64,000 nt of DNA, from the NCBI GenBank assembly GCA_003260075.1, contig QLIY01000274.1:88316-152315 (forward strand), read 5' to 3'. Below the pieces are notes generated by a model. That model was not told the origin of the DNA. It ran no database searches and saw only the letters and a list, made by a program, of their open reading frames with translations. A program made the position numbers and the translations under genes. This document shows, piece after piece, positions 12,939 to 27,060 of the stretch; position 1 is the stretch's first letter, and each line of letters opens with the position of its first letter. The stretch comes from Phallusia mammillata. Taxonomy: Eukaryota; Chordata; Ascidiacea; Phlebobranchia; Ascidiidae.

Positions 12939-13122
12939 TTGGTTTTCTGCTCGTATTGATGAAGTTCATGCTTACAAAATCATTTAGTGTTGCACGTTTT
13001 TCTCTAAACTATAATGTGTCCAAGCGAACCACTACCATACCACCTAAAAGTTTATTGGTTTTCCTCTTGCAGCGAGTAAAAATCATTTGGCACCACGGTG
13101 GATAAGGTATTACATGCAATAA
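12841..13122 (+). CDS. Possible tiny gene, last two exons
   Basis: An acidic segment (FPLEDAEEYDNNNADH) ends at a GTAAAA donor after 12923. A pyrimidine-rich acceptor (ttttcctcttgcag) begins a second exon at 13073. Joining them in phase gives ADHASKNHLAPRWIRYYMQ and a TAA at 13120-13122 that overlaps an AATAAA polyadenylation signal (13118-13123). The upstream frame meets a TAG before any ATG, so a start exon must lie further up or be missing. I do not recognise the family. The splice site, stop and AATAAA together make a real small gene between MMS22L and SRSF1 possible. Confidence 0.35.
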
Positions 13123-13404
13123 AGCATCGCATGCTGTATGTTCGTTTTTAAACATATAGGAAAGTGGAAAATGTGTGCTTGCTTTTATTTGGATAAATTA
13201 TTAAAAAAAAAAATATATTTGAATTTAAATTTTGGCACAGCATATACATGTTAACGGTTGACTGCACTCGGTCACGTGTCCAAATTTAGCTTTTTGTTCG
13301 CTTCACTCACGAGGCAAATCAATTAAGGTTGCATCTTTTAATTGTGTTTGGTCTTGAGGCAAGGTGTTTTTGTTTTAATTGTTGGTGTAGTGCACGACTT
13401 TACG

Positions 13405-15289
13405 ATGGGTAGTGACAGTGATAGTCGGGTTTACGTGGGTAATTTGCCCCCTGATGTACGCGAAAAAGAAGTCGAAGATTTGTTTTACAAGTACGGCCGA
13501 ATTAGAGGTGTAACTTTAAAAAATCGACGAGGTCCACCGTTTGCCTTCATTGAATTCGGCGATTACAGGTGTGCAACAATTGTGCATTTGATTTTTTGTA
13601 CCTATTTTTTTGCACATGCACTTTGTAATTTGAAGATATTAGATACCGGTACATTACCCCCCCCCCCATTTTTTGTACCTATTTTTTTGCACATGCACTT
13701 TGTAATTTGAAGATAGATATTAGATACCGGTACATTACTTTAAAAAAAAAACTGTTTTGATAATTGAATAAAACACATTGTATTTTTAGAGATGCTGACG
13801 ATGCTGTTAAAGGAAGAAATGGTTACAATTTTGACGGTTATAGACTCCGCGTTGAACATCCCAAAGCACACAATAATTCGTTTCAGCGCCAGGATTACAG
13901 CAGTTCATTTCGAGGACGTGGGGGTGGTGGCTTTGGAGGTGGAGGTCCGTCACAGAGGACCAAATATAGAGTGATGGTTACAGGTATGATGTGTGTCAAC
14001 CATAGATACATATTTGTTTACTTAAACTTTCGCAAAGACCTTTCACAACTGAACATAGTTTTTACACATTTTATATTTGTAAAAGCATTAGCAAGTCAAA
14101 GTTGTCCTTTTTTAAAAAAAATTTGATTGCAAAAATTCCTTATTTGTGATAAATTGCAACAAACGAATTACAAGTATTTTTTTTAGCTGAAACAAACTAT
14201 ATGTAATCTTTAAAATTGTTTTAAACTTTTTTATTATTTTTTATTATGGTTTAAGAGTTGTATGCTGTGTGCCATAGTTAGAAAAGCTGCACGGTGTGTG
14301 ACTTCTTGGCCAAACACAAAAAACTCAATGTCAGCAGTTACAAATATGTAAAATTCAGCACTTTACAAACTACACATGCAGGTCTTCCGCCCACTGGAAG
14401 TTGGCAAGATTTGAAGGATCATATGCGTGAGGCCGGCCCCCCCCCCCGAGTCCAAGAAGATCTCCATCTTATTCTCCTCGCAACAGATCAAGATCCAGGT
14501 CCCGCTCTAGATCTCGTGACTATTCACCTCCCCCCCCCCCAAATTACAAGTATTTTTTTAGCTGAAACAAACTATGTAATCTTAAAAATTGTTTTAAAAT
14601 TTTTTATTATTTTTTATTCTGGTTTAAAAATTGTATGTCGTGAGCCCTAGTTAGAAAAGCTGCATGGTGTGTGACTTCTTGGACAAACACAAAAAACTCA
14701 ATGTCAGCAGTTACAAATGTGTAAAACTCAGCATTTTACAAACTAAACATGCAGGTCTTCCACCCACTGGAAGTTGGCAAGATTTGAAGGATCATATGCG
14801 TGAGGCTGGTGATGTGTCTTATTCTGATGTTTACAAGGATGGAAGTGGTATTGTGGATTTTGTCAACAAGGAAGACATGAAGTTTGCTGTTCGACATCTT
14901 GATGACACCAAGTTTAAATCCCATGAGGTGGGCGCTTATAGCTTTGCAAAATGGGAAAATGTGCTAGCAAAAAATTCAAGTTTGCTAAACACTGTTGGTA
15001 TTCGGGAATACATTTTAATTATGCCCCTATTGAAATATGAGTGTTGTGCTTAGAACATATGTTTTAAGCATGACTTGTTGTGCTGTGTATTATTATTGTA
15101 GTGTAATTTTAGGGTGAGACTGCTTACATAAGAGTACGGGTGGACGGAGAACGATCTTTGTCACGTGAAAGGTCCAGGAGTCCAAGAAGATCTCCATCTT
15201 ATTCTCCTCGCAACAGATCAAGATCAAGATCCAGGTCCCGCTCTAGATCTCGTGACTATTCACCCGAAAGAAGATCCAGGTCTCGTTAA
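13405..15289 (+). CDS. SRSF1: SRSF1 (SF2/ASF) splicing factor
   Basis: SRSF1 binds exonic enhancers and promotes constitutive and regulated splicing in the nucleus. The exons are 13405-13568, 13790-13983, 14755-14927 and 15113-15289, in phase, giving 235 aa (human 248). RRM1 shows RNP2 (VYVGNL) and RNP1 (GPPFAFIEF). A Gly-rich linker ([13 protein letters not shown]) follows, then the pseudo-RRM with the diagnostic [14 protein letters not shown], then an RS tail ending ERRSRSR. The ATG at 13405 starts [20 protein letters not shown] is at 16363-16368. The region is disturbed by poly-C joins: a first partial copy of exon 3 begins at 14382 and breaks at 14437, and 14448-14529 is a displaced copy of last-exon sequence. 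The intact exon 3 is the one at 14755. Confidence 0.95.
13591..13740. repeat. Short duplication around C11 in SRSF1 intron 1
   Basis: The sequence from 13591 (attttttgtaccta...) is repeated from 13668, directly after eleven C at 13657-13667. Small indels distinguish the copies. Confidence 0.8.
14382..14540 (+). pseudogene. Scrambled duplicate of SRSF1 exons 3 and 4
   Basis: Exon 3 starts normally ([18 protein letters not shown]) and runs into eleven C at 14437-14447. The next 82 bases match the RS-coding last exon (15178-15263), with one 6-base repeat unit fewer. They run into eleven C at 14530-14540, after which the sequence jumps back to intron 2. This is an order no processed gene would give, and it points to an assembly join of two haplotypes. 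Confidence 0.75.
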
Positions 15290-17098
15290 AAGCCTTTTCG
15301 AGGGCTTGGTACATGAACATTGTTTCTGGGGATGAACTGGTAAAATGTGAATCACAACTAGTGTGTCACAGAAAAACTTCAGTTTTTAATTTGTACAGTT
15401 TCTAACGATGTAATTTCATCATCTGTTTAAGGTTTTTATTCTGGCAAACTTTTGGAGTTTCAGTAATTAAACTCTCCTGGTAAATTGGCATGGAGATTGC
15501 TAAATTGCACCCCAGTATTGCAACTTCATTGGAGCTGTTCATGGACGCTTCACTATAATTGGATAACCCTTTGGACCAATGGTTAGCACCTTGTGTAAAA
15601 GCATTTACATTATGCATATAAATTGCCCTTTGTATGTCTTAATATGTGTGCGATTGAAACAGAACAAAGTTGTAAAGCTTTTAAAAAATGATACTTAATC
15701 TGGTCTGTGAGTCCCCCCCCCCTGTAATTTCATCATCTGTTTAAGGTTTTTATTCTGGCAAACTTTTGGAATTTCAGTAATTAAACTCTCATGGTAAATT
15801 GGTGTGGAGATTGCTAAATTGCACCCCAGTATTGCGACTTCATTGGAGCTGTTCATGGACGCTTCACTATAATTGGATAACCCTGTGGACCAATGGTTAG
15901 CACCTTGTGTAAAAGCATTTACATAAACTTCATGCATACAAATTGCCCTTTGTATATGTCTTAATATGTGTGATTGAAACAGAACAAAGTTGTAAAGCTT
16001 TTAAAAAAATGATGCTTAATCTTGGCTGTGAGATGTTTTGTAAACAATTGCGTTTTATTTCGATGCTCATCATTTTGTATGTTAGATAACTTGGGACATG
16101 GACCTGTACTAGACCAGTCTTGTACTAAGGATCTGCTTATTTACTTAACTAAGGAGGATTTAACTTGGATACAGGATTGTTTAGCTAACTAGGGAGGATT
16201 TATACCAAGCTAGGATTGCCTGGACTTGAACTGCGGAATTCGGATTGGATAAAATATGTAACATGAAATGATTCTAATTTTTAAATTTTGTCCCTGTTGA
16301 TAGTAGGTTGAAATATCTCTGTTTTGCACCTACTGTTCATAAAATTGCCTGAGTATTGCGTGAATAAAACAACCAGCCATATTATTATGTGTGATTTAAT
16401 GACTTCAGAATATGTTGTTTGAAAAAGTGTTCTTGCAAGTGTACCAATTTACAAGCCTTACCCCCCCCCCTTATGTGTGATTTAATGACTTCAGAATATG
16501 TTGTTTGAAAAAGTGTTCGTGTAAGTGCACCTATTTACAAGCCTTTGCACAAACTTTACTGCTGACAATGAAGAAACAAACAATTTTATGTTCATCTGTG
16601 TAATTGAAAAGAAGAAGAAAAGTTGCATTGTTAATTGAAAAAAACATAAAACATTTTGCAATATAATACTTGATATTATTTGCATAAATTAACATCTGTT
16701 AAGCTTGACAACAAATCAATAAATCTGATGTGAAAGGAAATTAGTGATTAAGGCAATGTCTATTTATATGGCGATTAAGGTCAAAACAGAGGTGACCTCA
16801 CTTCTCCAACAAGACCAATTAGGTTACTCAACTACATTTTAGTTTTATTAATTTTCACAAAATGATTATGATTTCAATGTAGAGGTTCTCTTAAATGTTT
16901 TTTGGGTATAATTTTCGCCGATTTAGAGAACGGGAAAAAATGAATGTAAGTCCTTGGGGTAAATTTAACCACCAAAATCTGCAAAAGGTGAAAAAAGAGA
17001 ACAAACGTTGACAACCTTTGCTCTAGAACAGGCTGATAAGGCGCTGAGAAAATATTTAATGACAATACTGGAAAAAGACGAAAAACAAATTGCATGTT
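15290..17098. other. SRSF1 3' UTR and convergent intergenic region
   Basis: It contains the SRSF1 3' UTR. A duplicated 3' UTR segment (about 15410-15712 and again from 15723) flanks ten C at 15713-15722. A second short duplication (16385-16460 and 16471-16550) flanks C10 at 16461-16470. AATAAA for SRSF1 is at 16363-16368. A minus-strand AATAAA (tttatt at 16844-16849) could serve MOCOS. I see no other exon. Confidence 0.6.
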
Positions 17099-20000
17099 TC
17101 ATATTTTGACTTTGCTTTCCTCTTGTACTGGTGTTACATGGCTGCCGACCCTGACAGTGCAAACGTTATTTGATCCTCTCAGATACACCCCGAAATGATT
17201 GCGCCTCTTCGAGGGGATTTTCTGGACCTCGCTGACGATGTGCTCAGACGGTGGAAGGGTTCCTAACGTCCGCAAGGGCTCGATACTGCGTTGACCAGTG
17301 GCTTGATCAATGCACACCATACTGCAACGGTTACATAAACCTACACACTGAAAAGTAACTCGCCCTTCGCTTGTTTTAATGGAAATCGACTTCCAGGCCT
17401 CTTCAGCAAAGGCTCCTGCCCCTGTTATTATAAAATTCGATCTAAACCGGGCAGCTATAGAGTCAGTGTCCATACGTTTTTCGTCCTTTTCAGGGGCATC
17501 GCTCCTTGCCATAGCAGTAATAATACGTTGAAGACTTCCACGTGATAGTAAGAGGTACTGAGCCTCGTTGGTTAGGGCTAAGTGATGTTCGTGTGCTCCA
17601 TTGCTTTGAGCGACGCCATTTTTACGTTTGCTCTGACGTCTTGCATCCGGGAGTTTTCGTACCAATGACGCGTTCTCTCCAAGAACTTGCGTTAGCCATT
17701 GGGAAGCAACGGGGCCGCAATCAAGACCGACGATTCTGGTTTAAAGTAACTTTGTTGAAACTTGGTTATTTTATCGCTACTAGGCAAAACAAAATTGGTT
17801 GTAAATGTGATGATGACACGTTTGTTGTATGGTTATTCATTCAGAACACACTTTAAATGTGTCTTTGTGTGATAAATGCATCTTGGTGGTATAGTAGTTC
17901 ATTCGGAACAATTTTACGTGTATAGCAGTGGTTCCTAACCTGGGAGATGATTTCAGGGGGTCCGTGGAGGCAAACATTTTTAGTACCATTAACCAACAGT
18001 AAAATATTTGTAAGTATTCGAAGCGATTTACAATCCTACATACAAGTGGAAACTGTTTATCAAACCTTCGGGTTGGGAAAAAATACTGTTTTGTGATTGT
18101 TATCTCCATTGTGACATCACAACACACATTAACAATGAAATTTATAGTGCTTTGATTTAACCTTTGTACACAAGAAATTTATCTCTTTGTTGCTACAGTA
18201 CAGAACTTAATTGAGATTTAGGGACTGTGAAGGCTGATTAAAATGCTACCCAAAAAGTATAATAACGTATAATGCAAGAAACAAACAACATGGAGAGACT
18301 TACGGAAAATTACGTTGGGGGTCCGCTGGCATGTAAAATTTATAAAAGGGGTCCGTGACTACAAAAAGGTTGGGAACCACTGGTGTATAGTAAGGTGTTT
18401 AGGCACTTTACATGTTAACATTGTTACACTGCGAAAGACACACTAACTACTGGGATTTAGAAGTTAAATCTCGTTTAAACTTTAACGGCTACAACATATT
18501 GTCCCGTGTATTGAAGAAAAATCTTCGATTGGATACTTCGCCTAAGAATTTATATAATACAGGGTTTTAAATTACACACCAAACCTATTCGTTCTTCTGC
18601 TATACAGACTTTTTATTTAGACTGGCGGCTAATGGTGTAATAAAAACCTGTGATGTAACCAATAATGGCGAACATGCGATGCGCTTCTGGACTATTTCAA
18701 CATCGTCCTTTTAAACGAAAAGACGATATACTGTCCTGCGTTGTACCTGTCACCACAAACTTTGGTGTGGCAAAAATCGGCTGTCACGTGGTCACTGTCA
18801 GATCGTGAGCAGTCAAGCGGAACTTCGATGCTTCCATGACCTTTCGCTCTGAAACAACAGCATGTTGACACACCTGCATTTCAATTTTATAAGTGTGTTT
18901 GAATTTTTAAATATATCAACCGATCTCAAAAGTGTGTGTTGAACAACATCCCATAAAACAGAGGTTTTCAATCTGTTGGGTTTGCCGTTTACTGGGGATC
19001 ACGAGGCTTTTGACGAACAATAAAAAAGTAACTTGGCTATCTTAAATTAATAATTTCCGAAGGGGTATGTTTCGGTATTTTCGATCTTTCTCTTCGCCTA
19101 AAGCCAAACTTTAATCCAGTTATTGTGGAAAAAGTGGTATTTCTGTAAACTGAGTTGCTAAAATGGCCCCCCGGATAAAAAAAGGTTGAAAACCACTGCT
19201 AAATAACAAATGTATCCTACCTGAGTACCAGTTTCGACCTTTTCAGATCAATGTGAGGATATATTTGTGTTAGCTTGGTGTGGCGTTTCAGTGTTAAACA
19301 TACACCATATTCGTTCACAACCATCCAGTTTCGGTCGTATTTTAACCCAGTGTCGGATATTTGCCATTCGTCGACCTGAATTACACAAATTAAAAGATAG
19401 TGATAACGGGTATTTAAGGGGGGTTAGGCAATCCCAAATCGCAGTGCTATAGGGAAAAGTTGTCATAGCCAAACGAACGGGCTTCATATGAAAGTAGGTT
19501 TTTAGAAAGAGTGATTCTGTTGGTACACATGGTTAAAAGCGTTATTTGGATTAGTAAAATAGGATTAAATCACGAATGCGTAATCTGGGTACATTTTGAA
19601 ACGTAATGGGTTAAGAGCACAAACAGCAAAACTAGTTAAAATTTGGCAATGGTAAAACAGTATGGACCTAAACTGTGTTATTTCCAAGTTGTTTTGGTAA
19701 TGCACTCACGTCTAATCCTTGGCATGACTTGACACCCCCCCCCCACAAACAGCAAAACTAGTTAAAATTTGGCAATGGTAAAACAGTATGGAAGTTATTT
19801 TGGTGATGCACTCACGTCCAATCCCTGGCATGACTTGACGGGGTATAGTGTGATTTTTTCGAGAACAATTTCGTCTGTTTGTTGTGGTTCGGGTTCGGAC
19901 AAAGCATCGTAAAATATCTCGTTAATTGTTGATGTCTGTTTCAAGGAGCAAGAACATATAATATCCCCCCCCCCCAAGGAGCAAGAACATATAATATTCA

Positions 20001-23000
20001 GTACTGTACTAGGTATCAAAGCACAGCAAATTATGTAAAACAGGCGCTACTGTTGCTTTATTAATAAAATCTACTTGTACGTGAAGCAGATAACTACGAC
20101 GATTTAGGGTCATTGATTCGTGACTGCAGTAAGTACCAAAGTAAAACCCAAATCAATGCTATTTGTTTTACAAAATAATTGCGTTTTGCTTAAGTTCGTC
20201 AAAATTTGAAAAGAAAAAGGTGATGTAGCGGGATAGAAACAAAAACATGTAAAACTACGAAAAGGAGGGTGAGATAAAAGCGCAATACTCTGGTTCTTAC
20301 CGCAGCTTGTAATATTCCAAAATTTAAAGCAATGTATTTTCGAATGAAACATTAGGCAGCAATAAACAAGCTGTAGCTGCCAGGCATATAATGCATAAAC
20401 AAATATGTGGCTCTATCCCCCCCCCCTCTCTTAAAACTACTTAGCGGTCACCCAAACCAAACCTTAAACAAACCCTGCTGGTATGTACAAAGCACAGCAA
20501 ATTATGAAAAACAGGAGCTACTGTTGCTTTATTAATAAAATCTACTTGTACGCGAAGCAAATAACTGCGACGATTTAGGGTCATTGATTCGTGACTGCAG
20601 TAAGTACCGGAGTAAACGCAAACCAATGCTATTTGTTTTACAAAATAATTGCGTTTTGCTTTCGTCAGAATCTGAAAAGAAAAAGGTGTTGTAGAGGGAT
20701 AGAAACAAAAACATGTAAAACTACAAAAAGGGGGGTGAGATAAAAGCGCTTTACTCTGGTTCTTACAGCAGCTTGTAATATTCAAAAATTTAAAGCAATG
20801 TATTTTCGAATGAACGCATTAGGCAGCAATAAACAAGTTGTTGCGTCAGGCGTAATGTATAAACAAATCAGTGGCTCTATCAGCAGTGTTTATTATAACA
20901 GACCGACGTTTCGACATCCCATACGAGACACCTTTATCAGGGTAATGGCATAAAATAAAACACGAAATTGTTGTAAACCAACAAAGGCGAAAAAACGCAT
21001 TAGGTATAGCAAGTTGGCCACAAAGAAAAACATTTTTTCCCGGGTATTATTAGGTGATAAAAAGTTACCTTTACATTTCATACCTGGACAAAACATTCGC
21101 GTAAAAATGCGAGGAATTGGTCAACGTCGTCTTGGGTGGACATGTAACCCAGAGAAGCTCTAACTGCTCCCACAGGATAACCTTCCACCAAATCCACGCT
21201 ATCTCCGCACACGTGACCGCTCTATGACAGGACGTATGCAAATATACATCCACACAAATTAACGACGTGCAGCCCCCCCCCCCATTGTAAGCGGCCCGCA
21301 GCTTTTGTTTCAAATGTTCAAATGTTGTCCGCTATAATTTGAATGTAAGGTTTTGGGTTGTGGCGACTTGCGACTTCACGTAAAAGCTTTTTAATGGAAC
21401 TGTATTTACCGGTAAAAAGGTGTACATGGTGCTCACGCAACAAAATCCCAAAATTTCCTTAAATGCCGTATATTTTGTGTTATAATTGTCCGGTTAAAAC
21501 CCCCCCCCCGAATTGTTGTTTTCCAACCTTAGTTGTGATTTTTAGTGACTTATTTTTCATTTTGGATTGTTAGAACATTTCTTTTAATATGTCACAAAAA
21601 AGTGAAACGCCGTTTATTGGTAAAGTGTTACCTGTGGCAAAAATGTTATCAAGTAGAGATGATAAAACGTTTTTTGTGTTAAAAAAAACACGTAAGGATT
21701 TCAGTGATGTTTGATTTTATCCCCCCCCCCAAAAAACGCATTAGGTATAGCAAGTTGGCCACAAAGAAAAACATTTTTCCCGGTTATTTTTGGGCGATAA
21801 AAAGTTACCTTTACAGCTCATACCTGGACAAAGCATTCGCGTAAAAATGCGAGGAATTGGTCAACATCATCTTGGGTGGACATGTAACCAAGTGAAGCTC
21901 TTACTGCTCCCACAGGATAACCTTCCACCAAATCCACGCTATCTCCACACACGTGACCGCTCTAAAAAGTGACGTATGCAAATAAATAACCACACAAATT
22001 AACGACGTGCAGTTATAAGCACAAAATCGTACACCAAACGAACAAAATCCACAAAACGTCGAAAAAAACTTTTAACGAATTGTTGTTTTCCAACCTTAGT
22101 TGTGATTTTTAGTGACTTATTTTTTATTTTGGATTGTTAGAACATTTCTTTTACTACATCGCAAAAAAGTCAAACGTCGCTTATTGGTAAAGTGTTACCT
22201 GTGACATTAATGTTATCAAGTAGGGATGATGAAACATTTTTTGTGTTAAAAACTCAACAAAGATGCAAAAGAGAAAACTCAAATCTTTACAGTTCCATAT
22301 TGCCAAAGAATACAGGGCCCATCTCTCCTAACTCATATCCCACATTATCTAAAGATAATCTCCCTTTACTGTTAATAAATAAACGGTTGGTACCGAACAG
22401 TGCACATTCGATGCTTTAGCATGTTTTTTAAAACTATCAGAGAAGAAAAAGTCGTAGACAAAGTTCACATAAGAATTTGAGTAATGGTTAATTTTATTAT
22501 TTTACCTCGTAAACATGCTGCAGTTGTTGCGGATCAAGGGCCAAATGTGCACTACAAGCTCCCACATTACAGAAGCAGCCAGCACGAAGATGGATGTTGC
22601 GTGAAGATGCCAGATGTACAACATGGTTGAATCCGACAAAACTGTAAAAACACCACAACAAATATGAATATTACTGTAACTACAAAACCTAAGTTGGGTA
22701 TTGCGCTTTTCATGTATGGTACCTGAAGGCATAAAGCAGTGGTTCTCAAACTTTTTAAGCTTGCGGCGCATTACAGAACTAAAATTTTCTTCCGTTGCAC
22801 ACTTTGCAGGTAAACATAACAAAAGTTGTTCAAAAATTAAATTTAAATTTTATTGTTATGGGTAGGAATGCATTTAATTACCGATGACCCCCCCCCCCCC
22901 CCCCCCCCCCCCCCATATGAGCTTTGAAACTTTGTTATGCACACCAATATTTCGTCATAAAGTCCTGAAAAATCAGGGAATGTTTGCACTTTTAAATAGG

Positions 23001-26000
23001 GAATATTTCACGGCACACAGTTTGAAGATCACTGGTATAAAGGCACACTGCTTATATTTGTAATGTATTACATAAGGATTCAGGTCTCATCCGATTTTTT
23101 AAATTGTTTGGTATTTTCATCGTAGGGAATAGTACCAGGTGGGCCTTGTTACATGCATCCCCCCCCCCCCCGACATAACTGAAAAAAACATCACATCAAA
23201 TCTAAAAATCACTACATCACCCAACAGGCTACGTAAGTTGGGTATTGCGCGTTTCATGTAAGGTTCCTGAAGGTATAAAGTAGTGGTTCTCAAACTTTTT
23301 AAGCATGCGGCACATTGCAGAACTAAAATTTTCTTCCGTTGCACACTTTGCAGGTAAACATAACAAAAGTTGTTCAAAAATGTTAATTTTAAATTTTATT
23401 GTTATGGGTAGAGATGCATTTAATTACCAATGGCAAAAAATATGAGCTTTGAACTTTGTTATACACATCAATATTACGTCATAAAGTCCTGAAAAATCAG
23501 GAAATGTTTGCACTTTAAAATAAGGAATATTTCGCAGCACACTTGGAAATATCTCACGGCACACAGTTTGAGAATCATGGGTATAAAGCCACACTGCTTA
23601 TATTTGTAATGTATTACATAAGGATTCAGGTCTCATCCGATTTTAAATTTTACGACACGTGTTTGTAATTTTCATTGTAGGGAATAGTACCAGGTGGGCC
23701 TTGTTACCTGCAGGTACCTTATTTGTTTTGTCCCATTCCTGCAAGGTACACAATGTATACAAATATTTGCTGGTGTCTCAATTATTTGCACACACACCAA
23801 AAACGAGTTCGACCCCGATGGTAAATAGACTGGAACGGTCGGATTAAGGTAAGTTTTGTGTTTCTAAGGTGGGCATCCATCTGTGAAAATGCGCTGAGTT
23901 TGTGACGTTTGCTTCGAAATTTCGTGACCCAAACAACCCCCCCCCCTGGCAAATGGACTGGAACGAGCGGATTTTACAGGTAAGTTTTGTGTTTCTAAGA
24001 TTGGCATCCATCTGTAAAAATGCGCTGAGTTTGTGACGTTTGCTTCAAAATTCCATGACCCAAACAAGTTTTCACCCTGTAGTTCTTTAAATGACTTGGA
24101 AATTTTCTAAGGTAACTCTGAAGCGTTTTACTCTGTTTGCAGTCCCATTGGCCGTGGTTTCACAACGCTATGCCCATCATGCAATGCATACTTGAAAACT
24201 GCTTTGTGGATAAAGATTACAATGAACCTTATGTCCATTGAGTAAAGTGCGAGAAATACGTGAAGTCATTCGTTTTTCGTGAACTTAAACCGCCCCCCCC
24301 CCATACTTGAAAACTGCTTTGTGGATAAAGATTACAATGAACCTTATGTCTATTGAGTAAAGTGCGAGAAATACGTGAAGTTATTCGTTTTTCGTAAACT
24401 TAAACCGAACCATCATGCTGTTAGAAAGTATATGTTAAAACATGTCGTCTTTGTGATCTGCTTAAAACTCTGCGACTCCTACTTCAAAAATATTGCTTTA
24501 ACAGTCAATAACTTGGGTACGATTTACCTATAACCATCAAATAACATATACCTTGAGGTTTTTGTTCTGTTTGTTTGTTTTTAAATTATTTTGTGAACTG
24601 AAGATCTCCTACCTGCCGTCATCACGGGTCACGTTAAACGTCACAATTGGCCCCTGTGTGACGCGAGAATCGAAATTTGAATGGCTGTAGATTTTGAACA
24701 CTGGTTGACCATTGGCGTGTCGCATTTCTTGAAATCCTCGGTACAATCTAAATACGGTCAAAAAGGGGTTAAATCAAAATCTAAGATGCAGGATTGCCGA
24801 TTGGCTAATAAAATACAAGATTGTTATCTAGTTTAAGGAAATAAACAGCACTTTGAGGAAAAAAAAGATGTTTTTTAAATGGTGTTTGTTTGCTATTCAC
24901 AGTATCCACCATCAATATAATTTATGCTGATTGTGCAACATAGAGCAAACAACGAACTTTGCGGCATATCCATCAGCAACACTCGAAAAACGTTGGTGAC
25001 CAACAAGTTGCGTCACTGCTTTGATACGAAATCAATCGTTAAATTTGTTTTCACAGCCTTACCGTTGTGTAAGTGCGAAAGTGTGTTCCTGCACCGACGA
25101 AATTGGTCCACAGATTTTCTTCAAAGCGTCAAAACCATACTTTAACGCAATTATGTCGAGAAAGTTGAGACTGCCGTCCTCCAATCTGTAAACAACACGA
25201 CAGCGTTCAGAGCAACGCTTGAAATGCGAGGTAATCTGTTAATTGCCACAAAAACAAAATCGCGAAATTTGCGCTTGTTGCTAACGCGGAGGAAATGAAG
25301 CGACGTATGCTGCCACTGTGCTACTCAGAGTTGAAAGTCAGGCCGGGCTATTCTATACGGACTCGTACTACTGATGGACATTAAACAGGCTTTATTTGGG
25401 CCCGGCATTACACTAGGCAACATTTTTATCGTAATTTTACCTTGGTAGATCTAACTTTCAGGCCTAAATATTGGGCTTTGTTTTAACACAATTTCGGCTT
25501 TGGACCGGTTTTCGGGCTCGGCTTTAAATTCAACCTACTTACAACTCCGGTATTGCTAAAATGTTGGCTTTAAAATTGACACCACTTTAAAAGAGTACTT
25601 GAATTTAAACAGTTTTCATAACGAAAACGAAATTTGTACCAACAACACTTTTTGTAGTACTTTTCTTAGCGGTAAAAATTTGGGGAATAGGTAGCCATTG
25701 CATCGATCTGGGCAGAAAGACCATTGGACGTACCTTTCGTGTAGAATTTCTCTTGGTTTAAAGTAATCGCTTTGAGCAAGATACCCATTCGCCGTTCCGC
25801 CTCCGAAGTAAACTTTTTGTGACAAATACTTGCAAGACTCCTTTTTCACCAAAAGAGCACCAATACCTGAAAGTATTAACTAGTGTATAGTAACCGAGGT
25901 TTAGATTTTGCCGAATACTGGATAATGAAACTAAAAGGAATAAAACTTGAAAAAAAAACTATTTTATTTTTTTTCATTTGGGTTAAGTTGAGTTTATTTC

Positions 26001-27060
26001 CCTTGGTGAAAGAAAACATAGCGACACAATATCACTAAAACTATCACCAAGCCGGAAATAGCTGCGCAACATTAAAACGTTATTCAGCGCAAAACAGTAA
26101 TGGACAAACGCGCTGCAGCTACACCGTATTACAAAGCTACATAAATTTACCTTTGTGTTTTATTGTGATTGCGCACTTTTTGCAAAAAAAACAAGTTTCA
26201 TTCGGGTACTTTATCATACGATGTAGCTGCAGCACGTTTAGTCATAATACCAATTGTGCCCACTACTGTTTTTTTGACGTTTCAACGTTCCGCAGTTTAT
26301 TTCGATTCAAGTGCAATTTAGTTTATTTCGCTTAATGAAACGGCCGTGGTAGGACAGTGGTACGAAAATATGTGTTCGCTAGTTGTTCTTTCTCGATATA
26401 TGCCGTGTATGCAGAGCCAAATACACTGTGGTAAAACAGTTCATGTCAATATAAGCTGGACCACTTAACACACTTCCCACAACTGTTTGTATAAAGGGAA
26501 CCTACCGAAATCCTGCGTTTCTCAACTATAAATTCGATATCTATAAACATGTTAAGAAAAAAGTGCTCCAAAAATGAGGTTAACAAACATGGTTCTAACC
26601 TGTAGGGAACCCGAACATTTTGTAAAATGATATGCAAACGAAATCTGCTGGATAGGCCTTTAAATCAAGTTTTGAGGTAGAAACGAATGCTGCTGCATCT
26701 AAAAGAACCAGCCACTTGTTTTCGCTAGCTGTTTCCTGATCTTTGATGTATAAAAAACGATTGTCATTTAGTTTGGTCAGGAAACATGCTAACAAACCCA
26801 AATATTTTTGTGTTAAATTTTAATATTGTGCAAAAATCAGTTAGGCTACTTATAACAAAAAAGGAAAATCTACACATCCAATGTACTCAAAATATAATTT
26901 AAAAAAGTTAGATAATTTTTTTTACTTGAATTATTATTATCTTTAATGTATTGTCAAGTTACAAAAGTAAAACTCAAGTTGACCATATGTATAGGAAACA
27001 AGTTAGCATACAGTCTTTTTATAAGGTTTAAGTGAAACTAACGGCCCCAATAAGCCATAA

